The notes beneath the pieces were generated by a model. That model made no database searches, was not told the DNA's origin, and saw only the letters and a program-made list of their open reading frames with translations. Shown here one piece after another: positions 34,029 through 42,421 of a stretch of DNA of 64,000 bases. Made by a program: the position numbers and the translations under genes. Numbering within the stretch: the first letter of the stretch is position 1; each line of letters starts with the position of its first letter. Source of the stretch: Sphaerisporangium fuscum (GTDB taxonomy: Bacteria; Actinomycetota; Actinomycetes; Streptosporangiales; Streptosporangiaceae); the NCBI RefSeq assembly GCF_018531465.1, contig NZ_JAHDTF010000043.1, positions 1-64,000 of the forward strand, given 5' to 3'.

Positions 34029-35135
34029 ATGTCTGTTGTGGAGGAGGTACGTTTCCCCGCCGCCGAGGCTCTCCCGATGAAGGTGTGGCTCGACGACGGC
34101 GACTCACCGATCGATGTCATCGACGCGCTCGCGCTGTCCCCGTTCGCCCTGGGGAACCAGCCGTGGGCCCGTTCCGCCGACCTGGAAAGGGTGCGTCCCG
34201 ACGCGCCGCTGATGCCGGCCAAGGCCCGGCTGACCCGCTCGGCCAAGGAGGAGGACGGCCGCGAGTCGCGGCTGGCCTGCGGCGACGGGTGGACCCTGCG
34301 GGTGGTCAGGTACCGCAACCGCTCGGCGACGCTCACCGTGACCGCCGTCAGCGACGAGCTCGCGCGCTCGGTGCTGGAGGAGGCGGTCAAGGACGCCGTC
34401 GAACGGCCGCAGGAGGACGGCCAGGTCGAGATGGGCTTCTGGTGGACGGGCGGCCACGGCCCCCGCCGCAACCAGCGCCCGATCACCGCGCCCCGCTGGG
34501 AGGCGATCCGCGCCAACTACACGCGGCGGGCGGGCGAGTCGCTGGGACGGCTGATGGCGATGACGCCGTCGGAGGTCAACGGGCGGCTGATCCTCCTGCA
34601 CGGCCCGCCGGGCACCGGCAAGACCACGGCGCTGCGCGCCCTGGCCCGCGAGTGGGCCGAGTGGTGCCAGGTCGACTGCGTGCTCGACCCCGAGAAGCTG
34701 TTCGGCAGCCCCGGTTACCTGATGGAGGTCGCGGTCGGCTACGACGAAGGCGAGGAGCGGCGCCGCTGGCGGCTGCTGGTCCTGGAGGACTGCGACGAGC
34801 TGATCCGCGCCGAGGCCAAGGACGCCACCGGCCAGGGGCTGTCGCGGCTGCTCAACCTGACCGACGGGCTGCTCGGCCAGGGCAGGGACGTCCTGGTGGC
34901 GGTGACCACCAACGAGGACCTCGCCCGGCTGCACCCGGCCGTCGTCCGTCCGGGCCGCTGCCTGGCCCAGGTGGAGGCGGGCCGGCTGTCGCGGGAGGAG
35001 GCGGCGGCGTGGCTCGGCTCGCCGGACGGCCTCGGCCCCGCGGGGGCGACGCTGGCCGAGCTGTTCGCCCTGCGCGCCGGGCGCACCGACGTCGTCCCGC
35101 CCGCGCCGGCCGAGACGACCGGCCTCTACCTCTGA
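34029..35135 (+). CDS. AAA ATPase with DUF5925-like N-terminal domain
   Basis: A 368-residue ATPase. The N-terminal about 150 residues (VIDALALSPFALGNQPWARS, LRVVRYRNRSATLTVTAVSD) fit the DUF5925 type. The AAA core has Walker A LLHGPPGTGKTTALRA, Walker B LLVLEDCDEL, sensor 1 LVAVTTNED and the RPGR segment. It probably remodels a protein partner; such ATPases are common single genes in actinomycetes. It is divergent from the amidase and ends 6 bp before a perfect 16-bp hairpin, so transcription probably stops before the lanthipeptide genes. Confidence 0.8.
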   Translation: MSVVEEVRFPAAEALPMKVWLDDGDSPIDVIDALALSPFALGNQPWARSADLERVRPDAPLMPAKARLTRSAKEEDGRESRLACGDGWTLRVVRYRNRSATLTVTAVSDELARSVLEEAVKDAVERPQEDGQVEMGFWWTGGHGPRRNQRPITAPRWEAIRANYTRRAGESLGRLMAMTPSEVNGRLILLHGPPGTGKTTALRALAREWAEWCQVDCVLDPEKLFGSPGYLMEVAVGYDEGEERRRWRLLVLEDCDELIRAEAKDATGQGLSRLLNLTDGLLGQGRDVLVAVTTNEDLARLHPAVVRPGRCLAQVEAGRLSREEAAAWLGSPDGLGPAGATLAELFALRAGRTDVVPPAPAETTGLYL

Positions 35136-35140
35136 CGGTC

Positions 35141-35178
35141 GCGGTCCGCGGACGGCTCCCTCGCCGTCCGCGGACCGC
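35141..35178 (+). terminator. Terminator after the AAA ATPase gene
   Basis: A perfect 16-bp stem (GCGGTCCGCGGACGGC and its complement) with a 6-nt loop TCCCTC begins 6 bp after the stop. There is no U-tract, as is usual in high-GC actinomycetes. It insulates the ATPase from the lanA promoter region. Confidence 0.75.
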
Positions 35179-35467
35179 CCGTCCGCCGTCACGGGACGTG
35201 ACGGCGCCGGACGATCTTCGGCGACGTCCCGGAATCTCACAAATACGGTACGTAAACCTGGCTGTGCCCGCACACGTAAACGCGCCCGTCAAGGCGGGCA
35301 CGGACGCAATCATCCTCACTATCCGTGAAGTCGTGATGGCGATTAGAAATATCGGGCGACCGCTTCCTATGGCTGAATCCGCGACGTAAGATCCCGATGA
35401 GGTTTAACAGGGAGTGCCCCGCGCGCCCCGCGTATGCCATGGCATTCCCTCTATTTCGGGAGGTTTA
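35179..35467 (+). promoter_or_regulatory. Control region of the lanthipeptide locus
   Basis: The 289 bp before lanA are noticeably AT-richer than their surroundings. They hold a direct repeat ACGTAAAC (35250-35257 and 35274-35281, 24 bp apart) and a weak promoter candidate, TTCCTA (35364-35369) with 17 bp to TAAGAT (35387-35392), giving a leader of about 70 nt. The ribosome-binding site is CGGGAGG (35457-35463). The repeat may bind a regulator. No regulator gene is adjacent. Confidence 0.35.
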
Positions 35468-35644
35468 ATGAGCAACGCTTTCCTGCTGGACGACGCCACG
35501 ACCGACATCGAGAACCTGGACCTCGACCTGCAGGTCTCCTTCGACGCGCAAATGGCCGACGTGAACGGCTTCGACATGCTCGGTTCGCGTACCTCTCCGA
35601 ACCGGACCTACAACCACCAGTCGATGTGCCCGACCTGCTGCTGA
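35468..35644 (+). CDS. lanA: Class I lanthipeptide precursor peptide
   Basis: A 58-residue peptide: an acidic leader with ENLDLDLQVSFDAQM, then a core region ending SRTSPNRTYNHQSMCPTCC. The core has five Ser/Thr (42, 43, 47, 52, 56) and three Cys (54, 57, 58), enough for up to three (methyl)lanthionine rings. The LDLDL leader motif resembles the LanB-recognition box of actinomycete class I peptides such as microbisporicin, and the SxCxxCC tail matches theirs in spacing, though here Pro-Thr replace the residues before the last two Cys. It sits 97 bp before lanB with a strong ribosome-binding site. The processing site is unknown, perhaps near FDMLGS. Confidence 0.85.
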   Translation: MSNAFLLDDATTDIENLDLDLQVSFDAQMADVNGFDMLGSRTSPNRTYNHQSMCPTCC

Positions 35645-35664
35645 ACCAGCGCTGACGGGTCAAG

Positions 35665-35698
35665 GGAGGGCGCCGCTCCTCGGCGCCCTCCGCCTTTT
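35665..35698 (+). terminator. Hairpin between lanA and lanB, likely partial terminator
   Basis: GGAGGGCGCCG (35665-35675) pairs perfectly over 11 bp with CGGCGCCCTCC (35681-35691) around a 5-nt loop and is followed by GCCTTTTC. It is a Rho-independent-type structure right after the precursor gene. In lantibiotic operons such hairpins let lanA mRNA exceed lanB mRNA by partial read-through or by 3' stabilisation; this role is inferred here. Confidence 0.75.
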
Positions 35699-35741
35699 CC
35701 CGACCATATGAATTCGGTGGCGAGCGCGAGGGAACCGGTTT

Positions 35742-38700
35742 TTGCGAGACGACCTTTTCGAGACGGCCGACGCGATCCTCGTCCGGATGGGCACCGTTCC
35801 CCGGGATGGCGTGAAGCACGACGGTGCCGCCGATCCGCATTCTGTGATTCGACAGGTACAGGCCGATCCCCTGCTTCGCGAGGCGATCCGGGTGGCGAGC
35901 GGAAGCCTGTCGGGATTCCTCGACAAATTCGCGGACGGCACTGCGGGGAACAGCGAGAAAAAGCTGCTGCGGGCGGCGATTTCCGCGACCCGGTACCGGC
36001 TGCGCATGGGCGGCCGGCCGACCCCCTTCGGCCTTTTCGCCGGCGTCGCCGCGGCCCGGTTCGGACCCGAGGCCCGGGCCGAGGTGCGCGGGCCCGGCGA
36101 GAAGTCGGTCCGCCTCGACGGCGACTGGCTGCTCGGCCGCGTCCGCGCCTGGCTCGAACTGCCCGCCGTACGTCGGCGCGTGCACGTCATGGTCAACGAC
36201 CTGTGCTTCCCGCGCGACGGCCGCCTGTTCATCCGGCAGGCCGACGGCGAGATCTCGATCCGTGACACGCCGGTGGTCGCCTGGATCCGCGAGACCGCCG
36301 CCTCCCCCGTCCCGTACCCCCGCCTGCTGCGGGACGCCGCCGGGCGCTTCCCGGACGTCCCGGAGGACAGGATCGACGGCGTGCTGGCGCAGCTGATCCG
36401 GCACGGGTTCCTGGTCACCTCGATCACGCCTCACCTGTTCGACGCCCACCTGCTCGACCGTCTGGAAGCGGCGCTGGGTGAGGTGCCGGGCGCCGTCGAC
36501 GACCTGCGCGGCATCCGTTCCGCGCTGGACGCCTACCGCGCCACCGAACCGGGCAAGGGCGAGGACGAATGGCTCCGCCTGGTGCGCCGCCTCGACCCGG
36601 CCGGCACCGCGCCCCACCCTCCGGTGCACGTCGACCTGGCCATGGACGCCACCGTCGTGCTGCCCCGGCAGGTGGCCGACGAGGCGCGCCGCTACGCGCA
36701 CGCCATGTGGGCCATCTCCCCCGAGTGGGTCACCCACGGCCACATGCGCGAGTACTGGGACCGCTTCGTGGAGCGGTACGGGGTGGGCGACGCGGTGCCG
36801 CTCGCCGAGCTGGTCGACCCGCACCGCGGGCTGGGCCTTCCCGCGAGCTACCTGACCCCGCCCTCCGCGCACGCGCCCGCGCCCACCGGCGCGGAGACCG
36901 AGCAGGGCCGGGAGCGGCGCGCCCTGATCGCCGAACTGGTGCAGGAGGCCCTGCTCGGCGAGCGCCGTGAGCTGGTGCTGACCGAGGCCGACATCGACCG
37001 GCTCTCCTGCGCCTCCCCCGCCGACCCGCCCCGCACGCTGGAGCTGTGCTTCCAGCTCCTCGCCGACAGCGTCGCCGACCTGAACCGGGGCGAGTTCCGC
37101 CTGCTGTCCGCCCTGCACGCCGGCTCGTGGATGGCCGGGGCGACGGCGGGCCGGTTCGCCGCGCTGACCGGCATGAGCGGCGACCTGTCCCGGATCATGG
37201 CGAGCGGCGCCGGGGAGGCCATGGCCGCCCAGGTCTCCTTCCGGCCGCTCAGCGACCGGGGCGCCAACCTCGTGCAGGTGCCGCGGCTGCTGCCGTACGA
37301 GATCCCCGTGGGCGTCTTCGCCGACCGGGAGGACCCGCATGTCCTGGACTGGCGGGAGCTGCTGGCCACCGCGACCCCCACGGGGTTCCAGCTCGTGTGG
37401 GGACGGGACGGCCGGCAGGTGATCCCGGTGGTCCCCCACATGCTGGCCCTGGATCGCGAGGCGCCCGCCATCGTGCGGCTGCTGGTGGACATGGCCCTCG
37501 GCGCGCCCAAGACGCTGACCGGCTGGGACTGGGCCGGCCTGGCCTCCATGCCCTTCCTCCCCCGGCTCTCCTTCGGCAGGGTGGTGGCGGCTCCGCAGCG
37601 CTGGAAGCCGGACCGGCGCGTGCGCGAGGCCGCCGCCGACCCCGCCGCGTGGGCCTCCGCGCTCGCCCGGTGGCGCGACCGCTACCAGGTGCCCGACCGG
37701 GTGCAGATCGTCCAGCAGGACCGCGTGTACGGCATCGACCTGAGGGACGACTGGCACCAGAGGCTGCTGCGGCACGAGCTCACCAAGGGACGGCTCCTGC
37801 TGGTGGAGGACGTGACGGCCGGCGGGCGCGGGCTCGGCTGGGCGGGCGGCCACAGCACCGAGGTGGTCGTGCCCATGACCCGCCGGGACGGCGTCGCCGC
37901 CGCCCGGCGGCCGTCGGTACGACTGCGGCCCCGTGAGGAGTACCAGGCGCACCTGCCCGGCGAGGAATGGCTCTACGCCAAGCTGTACGCGGTGCCCGAG
38001 GCCCAGGACCCGCTGCTGCGCGACCACCTTCCCCAGCTGCTGCGCGAGATCGACGGTTCGGTCGACCGGTGGTTCTTCATCCGCTACCTCGACCCGGACC
38101 CGCACATCCGGCTGCGCCTGCACGGCGACCCCGAGGCCCTGCGCGCGACGGTGCTGCCCGCGCTGGCCCGGCACTGCAGGGCCTGGCAGCGGGCCGGGGC
38201 GATGCGCGCGCTGACCCTGGACACCTACGAGCCGGAGACCGGCCGGTACGGCGGCCCCGCCGCGCTGCCGCACGCCGAGCGGCTGTTCTGCCTGGACAGC
38301 CAGTCGGTGATCGCCCAGCTGCGGGCCCGCGCCCGCGGCGGCCCGGCGATCCCGGACGAGGTGCTCACCGCGGCCGGCCACGCGATCCTGCTGGAGTCCC
38401 TGGGCGACTGGGACTGGTGCGCCTGGGTCGAGCGCACCTTCCGCAAGGGGCCCGAGCACGCGACCTTCCAGCGGCACCGCGCACTCGCGACCGATCTCAT
38501 CCGTCCCGGACGGACGGCGGAGCGCGTCGCCGAACGCCTCTCCCTCCCCGGGCTCGCCCGGCTGTGGACCGGTTCGCCCGAGGCGCGCGCCTACGGGGCG
38601 ATCGTCCTGCCGGACGGAGAGCCGGGGGAAGCGTCGCGCGACATCCTGCTCGCGCTGCTGCACATGCAGCACAACCGGCTGATCGGCGTCGACCGGGCCA

Positions 38701-38783
38701 AGGAGACCGCCGCCGCGGCGATCCTCCGAGGCGTCGCCCGCGCCCACACCGGACGGCTCCGGCACGGCGCCGGGCTCGGCTGA
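35742..38783 (+). CDS. lanB: Full-length class I lanthipeptide dehydratase LanB
   Basis: A 1013-residue enzyme with both halves fused: the Lant_dehydr_N glutamylation domain (residues about 1-710; RPTPFGLFAG at 92-101) and the SpaB_C-type elimination domain (about 735-1000; DRWFFIRYLDPDPHIRLRLH and YEPETGRYGGPAALPHAE). It dehydrates Ser/Thr in the LanA core using glutamyl-tRNA. Full length distinguishes it from split LanB proteins of thiopeptide pathways. The start is a TTG at 35742 with GAGGGA 8 nt upstream; no in-frame ATG or GTG precedes it in that stretch. It is followed by lanC after 25 bp. Confidence 0.95.
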   Translation: MRDDLFETADAILVRMGTVPRDGVKHDGAADPHSVIRQVQADPLLREAIRVASGSLSGFLDKFADGTAGNSEKKLLRAAISATRYRLRMGGRPTPFGLFAGVAAARFGPEARAEVRGPGEKSVRLDGDWLLGRVRAWLELPAVRRRVHVMVNDLCFPRDGRLFIRQADGEISIRDTPVVAWIRETAASPVPYPRLLRDAAGRFPDVPEDRIDGVLAQLIRHGFLVTSITPHLFDAHLLDRLEAALGEVPGAVDDLRGIRSALDAYRATEPGKGEDEWLRLVRRLDPAGTAPHPPVHVDLAMDATVVLPRQVADEARRYAHAMWAISPEWVTHGHMREYWDRFVERYGVGDAVPLAELVDPHRGLGLPASYLTPPSAHAPAPTGAETEQGRERRALIAELVQEALLGERRELVLTEADIDRLSCASPADPPRTLELCFQLLADSVADLNRGEFRLLSALHAGSWMAGATAGRFAALTGMSGDLSRIMASGAGEAMAAQVSFRPLSDRGANLVQVPRLLPYEIPVGVFADREDPHVLDWRELLATATPTGFQLVWGRDGRQVIPVVPHMLALDREAPAIVRLLVDMALGAPKTLTGWDWAGLASMPFLPRLSFGRVVAAPQRWKPDRRVREAAADPAAWASALARWRDRYQVPDRVQIVQQDRVYGIDLRDDWHQRLLRHELTKGRLLLVEDVTAGGRGLGWAGGHSTEVVVPMTRRDGVAAARRPSVRLRPREEYQAHLPGEEWLYAKLYAVPEAQDPLLRDHLPQLLREIDGSVDRWFFIRYLDPDPHIRLRLHGDPEALRATVLPALARHCRAWQRAGAMRALTLDTYEPETGRYGGPAALPHAERLFCLDSQSVIAQLRARARGGPAIPDEVLTAAGHAILLESLGDWDWCAWVERTFRKGPEHATFQRHRALATDLIRPGRTAERVAERLSLPGLARLWTGSPEARAYGAIVLPDGEPGEASRDILLALLHMQHNRLIGVDRAKETAAAAILRGVARAHTGRLRHGAGLG

Positions 38784-38808
38784 CCGCGGCACCAGGCAAG
38801 GGGAGGAC

Positions 38809-40104
38809 ATGAGCAGGCAGGACCAGCGGGAGCGGGCACGCGAGGTCGTGGACCGGTTGCTGGAGCGGCTGGCCGATCCGGACGCCACCGCGGCCGCCAC
38901 CGGATTCGCCGCAGAGGTGTCCGACGACGGGCGGGCGCAGTCGCTGTGGGAGGACCTGTCGCTGGCCGACGGGTACCCCGGCGTCTCCCTGGCGTTCAGC
39001 GGCACCACCCACCGAGACAAGCGGCAGGTCGTGGCCGCCCACCGCTACCTGGCCCGCGCGACGGCCGCGGGCGAGGGGGCCGCGGGCACGGTGAGCATCT
39101 ACGGCGGCGTCGGCGCGCTGGCGTTCGCCACCCTGGTCGCCCACCGGCGGACCGGCGGGTACGTCGCGGCGCTCGGGCGGCTGGACGACTACGCCAGGCG
39201 ACTGACGCGCGCGGCCCTGCCCTCGGTCACCGGCGCCCCGGTGGCGAGCAACGGCGAGTTCGAGGTGGTCCGCGGGATGAGCGGCCTGGGCCGCTACCTG
39301 CTCGCCCGCGCCGAGACCTGCGGCGCCGAGCTGGAGATGGTGCTGACCTACCTGGTGTCGATGTCGCGGGGCGACGTCGCCCACCGGGGCCTGCGGGTGC
39401 CGCACTGGTGGTCCATGGCACCGCCGCGGGCCGGCATGGAGGACAGGCTGCCCGACGGGCACCTCAACCTGGGGCTCTCGCACGGCGTCAGCGGGCCGCT
39501 GGCCCTGCTCTCCCTCGCCTGGCGGGACGGGCACGTGGTCGAGGGGCAGCGGGAGGCCATCGAGAGCATCGTCGGGCTGCTGCGGCGGTGGGCGGTGGAG
39601 GACGAGCACGGCCCGCACTGGCCCTCCCACGTGAGCATCGAGGAGTGGGCCGCCGGACGGGCCTCCCCGCGCACGCGGCAGCGCCCGTCGTGGTGCTACG
39701 GATCGCCCGGGGTGTCCCGTGCCGTACAGCTGGCCGCGCTGGCCCTCGGGCGGGACGACTGGCACGAGCTGGCCCACGCGTCCGTGCTGGCCGTGCTCGC
39801 CACCCCGTGGGAGGAGTGGAGCGTCCCGGACGCCGGACTGTGCCACGGCTGGAGCGGGCTGCTGCACCTGGTCGGGCTGCTCAACGGGCATCTCGGCGAC
39901 GAACGGCTCGACCGGGCCCGGGACGAGCTGGCCGCGACCGTGATCACGCGCTTCCGCGAGGACCTGCCGTTCGGGTACCGCTTCGCCCAGGGCGCCGACA
40001 TGTCCGGGTTCCTGGAGGGCGCCGCCGGGGTGGCGCTGGCCCTGGACGCCTACGCCTGTGACGGGCCCACGGTCGGCTGGGACGCCGCCCTGCTCGTGTC
40101 CTGA
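38809..40104 (+). CDS. lanC: Lanthipeptide cyclase LanC
   Basis: A 431-residue zinc enzyme that adds Cys thiols to dehydrated residues, forming (methyl)lanthionine rings. The zinc ligands are Cys296 in SWCYGSPG and the Cys345-His346 pair in LCHGWSGLLH; LGLSHGVSGP carries the conserved His near the active site, and GFLEGAAGVALAL is the C-terminal alpha-toroid repeat. GGGGAGG precedes the ATG at 38809. It completes the modification pair LanB-LanC for the precursor at 35468. No transporter or immunity gene follows; the next gene is convergent. Confidence 0.95.
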   Translation: MSRQDQRERAREVVDRLLERLADPDATAAATGFAAEVSDDGRAQSLWEDLSLADGYPGVSLAFSGTTHRDKRQVVAAHRYLARATAAGEGAAGTVSIYGGVGALAFATLVAHRRTGGYVAALGRLDDYARRLTRAALPSVTGAPVASNGEFEVVRGMSGLGRYLLARAETCGAELEMVLTYLVSMSRGDVAHRGLRVPHWWSMAPPRAGMEDRLPDGHLNLGLSHGVSGPLALLSLAWRDGHVVEGQREAIESIVGLLRRWAVEDEHGPHWPSHVSIEEWAAGRASPRTRQRPSWCYGSPGVSRAVQLAALALGRDDWHELAHASVLAVLATPWEEWSVPDAGLCHGWSGLLHLVGLLNGHLGDERLDRARDELAATVITRFREDLPFGYRFAQGADMSGFLEGAAGVALALDAYACDGPTVGWDAALLVS

Positions 40105-40117
40105 CCGGCGCGCCGGG

Positions 40118-40921
40118 TCAGGGGGAGGCCGGCCGGGGAGCGGTCCTCGCCTCCGGCGACAGCAGTGACGGGTCCGAGCGCGCCAGCAGGGCCGGCTCGG
40201 TGCGGGGCAGGCCCCATCTCTCGCCCCCGGACGGGCCGGGCGGCGCCGGGGCGTTGTCCCAGAACGGGCCGACCAGGCCGAGCTCGCGGAAGAACGCCCG
40301 CGCCTCGTCGGGGGTGCGGCGGCGGTACTCCCGGGTGAGCCGCCCCTCGTACCAGCGGGTGGCGAGCAGCCACAAGGTGTGCATGTCGAGCAGGACGCCC
40401 CGCGGGTAGCGGGTCTCGCGCAGCCACCGTCCCACGTGCTCCTCCGAGCAGAACAGCGACTGGTGCGAGCAGGCGAACCGCACGTCGTCCCACATGCGCG
40501 CCACCGGCACCAGGAAGTGCGCGACCAGCTCGGCCGTGGTCGGCTCGTCGGGGCACACGTCGACCGCCAGCGCCCTGCCGCAGCCGGGGCAGTGGGTGGC
40601 CACCAGGCACTTCTGGCCCACCAGGGCCGGGATCGCGAAGGAGTCCCACGCGCAGCCGCCCCACCACTTCACCTTCTCGCCGGCGACGACGAATCCGAGC
40701 GGCACCGCCGACCACGGGTGCGCCATGATGACGCCCCGCCGCTCGGCGTCGAGCACGAGCAGGTTGGAGTCGTGCAGCAGCCGCAGCGCCGCCAGGGTCT
40801 CGTCCAGGCCGATGCCGAACTGGGCGGCCACCTCCTCGGGGGCGGGTGGGTCGCCGGTCTCGGCGAAGCGCCGGTAAACGAACACCCGCACGTCTGCCAG
40901 GTCGTCCATGCGTGTGGCCAT
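40118..40921 (-). CDS. MerB-like (organomercurial lyase family) protein
   Basis: A 267-residue protein with an N-terminal winged helix (residues about 25-65) and the MerB core. Its WWGGCAWDSFAIPALVG supplies Cys90 and Asp93, and HQSLFCSEEHVGRWL supplies Cys158, corresponding to MerB Cys96, Asp99 and Cys159. An added HCPGCGRALAVDVCP could bind metal. No merA, merT or merR lies nearby, so mercury detoxification as an operon is absent. It converges on lanC with 13 bp between stops. It may act on organometals, bind a metal, or have been reused for a peptide pathway; the last is speculation. Confidence 0.8.
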   Translation of the reverse strand: MATRMDDLADVRVFVYRRFAETGDPPAPEEVAAQFGIGLDETLAALRLLHDSNLLVLDAERRGVIMAHPWSAVPLGFVVAGEKVKWWGGCAWDSFAIPALVGQKCLVATHCPGCGRALAVDVCPDEPTTAELVAHFLVPVARMWDDVRFACSHQSLFCSEEHVGRWLRETRYPRGVLLDMHTLWLLATRWYEGRLTREYRRRTPDEARAFFRELGLVGPFWDNAPAPPGPSGGERWGLPRTEPALLARSDPSLLSPEARTAPRPASP

Positions 40922-41047
40922 ACCCGCCCTGACCTGGATCGATACCGCTCCAGGTCCGCCGAGGCGGGCCGTCGTGACACGGCTGGTAGCCTCGTGGATC
41001 CGCTTCCGCCGCGGCGACGGAACGAAGGAGAAGCCTGGGAGGCACCG

Positions 41048-41506
41048 GTGGGCAGGCCGAGGAAGGGCTCACGGCGCATCGTCGTCGACGGCGCCGTCTT
41101 CCGCTGGCGGGTCCCGAGGAGGCCCCGCTACCGGCAGGGCGACGACCGGATGCCCCTCACCTTCACCGTGGAGCGGGCCGAGGAGCCGGGGTCCGTCCTC
41201 GTGGTGTCGCTCCCCTGCGCCCGGCCGGACAACCAGGTCGGAGAACGCACGATCGCGGTCCGCCCCCTCCTGGTCGCCGGCTGCGTCCGGCGGGCCGTCG
41301 AACAGGGCTGGGACCCCGGGAGACGCGGATCGGCCTTCCCCCTCACCGTCACCGAGGACGAACTGGCCGTGCTCCTGGGCGGCCCCCCTCAGTACCTGAT
41401 CCCCTTCCTCTGGGGCATGATCCCCGAGGGCGGAGGCATCAGAGACCTCCCCCGATGCACCCAGATCCGGAGCCGGGACCAGCAGGACACCGGCCAGGGT
41501 CGGTAG
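41048..41506 (+). CDS. Small conserved protein of unknown function
   Basis: A 152-residue protein beginning GRPRKGSRRIVVDGAVFRW and containing LLVAGCVRRAVEQGWDPGRRG. The pattern is familiar from short actinomycete hypothetical proteins, often with a basic N-terminus and a Trp-Asp-Pro-Gly motif. There is no signal peptide or membrane helix. The GTG at 41048 follows GGGAGG by 5 nt. I do not know its function. The last about 20 residues look unordered (RDLPRCTQIRSRDQQD). Confidence 0.65.
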   Translation: MGRPRKGSRRIVVDGAVFRWRVPRRPRYRQGDDRMPLTFTVERAEEPGSVLVVSLPCARPDNQVGERTIAVRPLLVAGCVRRAVEQGWDPGRRGSAFPLTVTEDELAVLLGGPPQYLIPFLWGMIPEGGGIRDLPRCTQIRSRDQQDTGQGR

Positions 41507-41536
41507 GGACGGACGGAGCACCTCGTCGGCGGCTTC

Positions 41537-42421
41537 TCAGGCGTCGTCGGGTGACTCCGACGCCGGCTCCAGACCGAGGCGGGCCGGCAGGCTGCTCACG
41601 GCGGCCGTCAGGTCGGGCGGTGCGGGGCGACGGGTCACCATGAAGAGGGTGAGCCTCCCCGGAACCGCCACCGCCGAGATCCGCTCCTGGGGCTCGGCGT
41701 AGGAGAGGCCCAGCCCACGGGGCATGACGATCGGGCAGCGAAGCAGGCGCCCCATGCGTACGGCCGTCTCCGCCGTGGCCGCCGCCCGGGGGCGCCCGCC
41801 CAGCTCGGAGAGCCGCCGGTGCAGCGTGGCGGTGGAGGTGTCGTAGGTGTAGGCGACCACGTCGAGGCCCGCGAACGGCTTGCGCCCGGAGCCGAGCGGC
41901 ACGTCCGGCGGGGTGAGGACGGCGAGCCGGTCGCGTGCCACGGGCACGCCCTTCACCGTACCGGGCAGCCGCATCTGATCGGCGATCGCGACGAAGGCCG
42001 CGTCCAGCGACCCCTCGCCGACCCACTCGACCAGCCGTTCGCCGTGGTCGGTGACCTGGTGCACCGTCACCTCGCCCAGCAGTTCCTGCAACGCCGGGAA
42101 CAGCCACGGGGCGAGGCTGCCGAACGTGCCGACGGTGAGGATGGCCGCGCGCGCCGCCGCCCGGGTCCGGTCGAAGATCGCCTCCAGGTGCCGGAGGACA
42201 TGTGCCGCCTCCGCGGCGAGCGCCCGCCCCGCCGGCGTCGGCCGGGCACCCGTGGTGTCCCGGTCGAAGAGCCGTTCGCCGATCCTGCGCTCCAGCGCGG
42301 CCAGCCGGTTGCTCGCGGCCGGCTGGCTGATGAGCAGTTCCCGCCCGGCCGCGCCGATCGAGCCGTGCCGGGCGAGCGCCTCGACGAGCCGCAGATCCTC
42401 GACCGTTGGTAATGAGCTCAT
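41537..42421 (-). CDS. LysR family transcriptional regulator
   Basis: A 294-residue regulator. The HTH_1 domain is at residues about 8-65 (LRLVEALARHGSIGAAGREL, then QPAASNRLAALERRIGERLF). The effector domain (ILTVGTFGSLAPWLFPALQE) follows the usual periplasmic-binding-protein-like fold. It is divergent from an MFS exporter, and an inverted repeat GCTCATA-N9-TATGAGC overlaps its ATG (42416-42438). LysR proteins normally regulate the divergent gene, so it probably controls the exporter in response to its substrate. Confidence 0.9.
   Translation of the reverse strand: MSSLPTVEDLRLVEALARHGSIGAAGRELLISQPAASNRLAALERRIGERLFDRDTTGARPTPAGRALAAEAAHVLRHLEAIFDRTRAAARAAILTVGTFGSLAPWLFPALQELLGEVTVHQVTDHGERLVEWVGEGSLDAAFVAIADQMRLPGTVKGVPVARDRLAVLTPPDVPLGSGRKPFAGLDVVAYTYDTSTATLHRRLSELGGRPRAAATAETAVRMGRLLRCPIVMPRGLGLSYAEPQERISAVAVPGRLTLFMVTRRPAPPDLTAAVSSLPARLGLEPASESPDDA

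Noticed and set aside
35337-35390. 17-codon frame (MAIRNIGRPLPMAESAT) in the lanA leader
   Set aside because: No ribosome-binding site and no conservation evidence; too short to support.
35451-39020. Minus-strand open frame of 1189 codons opposite lanA/lanB
   Set aside because: Pro/Gly/His-rich and without motifs, antisense to certain LanA/LanB coding sequence.
40118-40921. Mercury-resistance operon
   Set aside because: The MerB-like gene stands alone with no merA, merT, merP or merR nearby.
34029-41506. Thiopeptide or azole-containing RiPP pathway
   Set aside because: No YcaO cyclodehydratase, dehydrogenase or split LanB; LanB is full length and LanC is present, so the locus is lanthipeptide.
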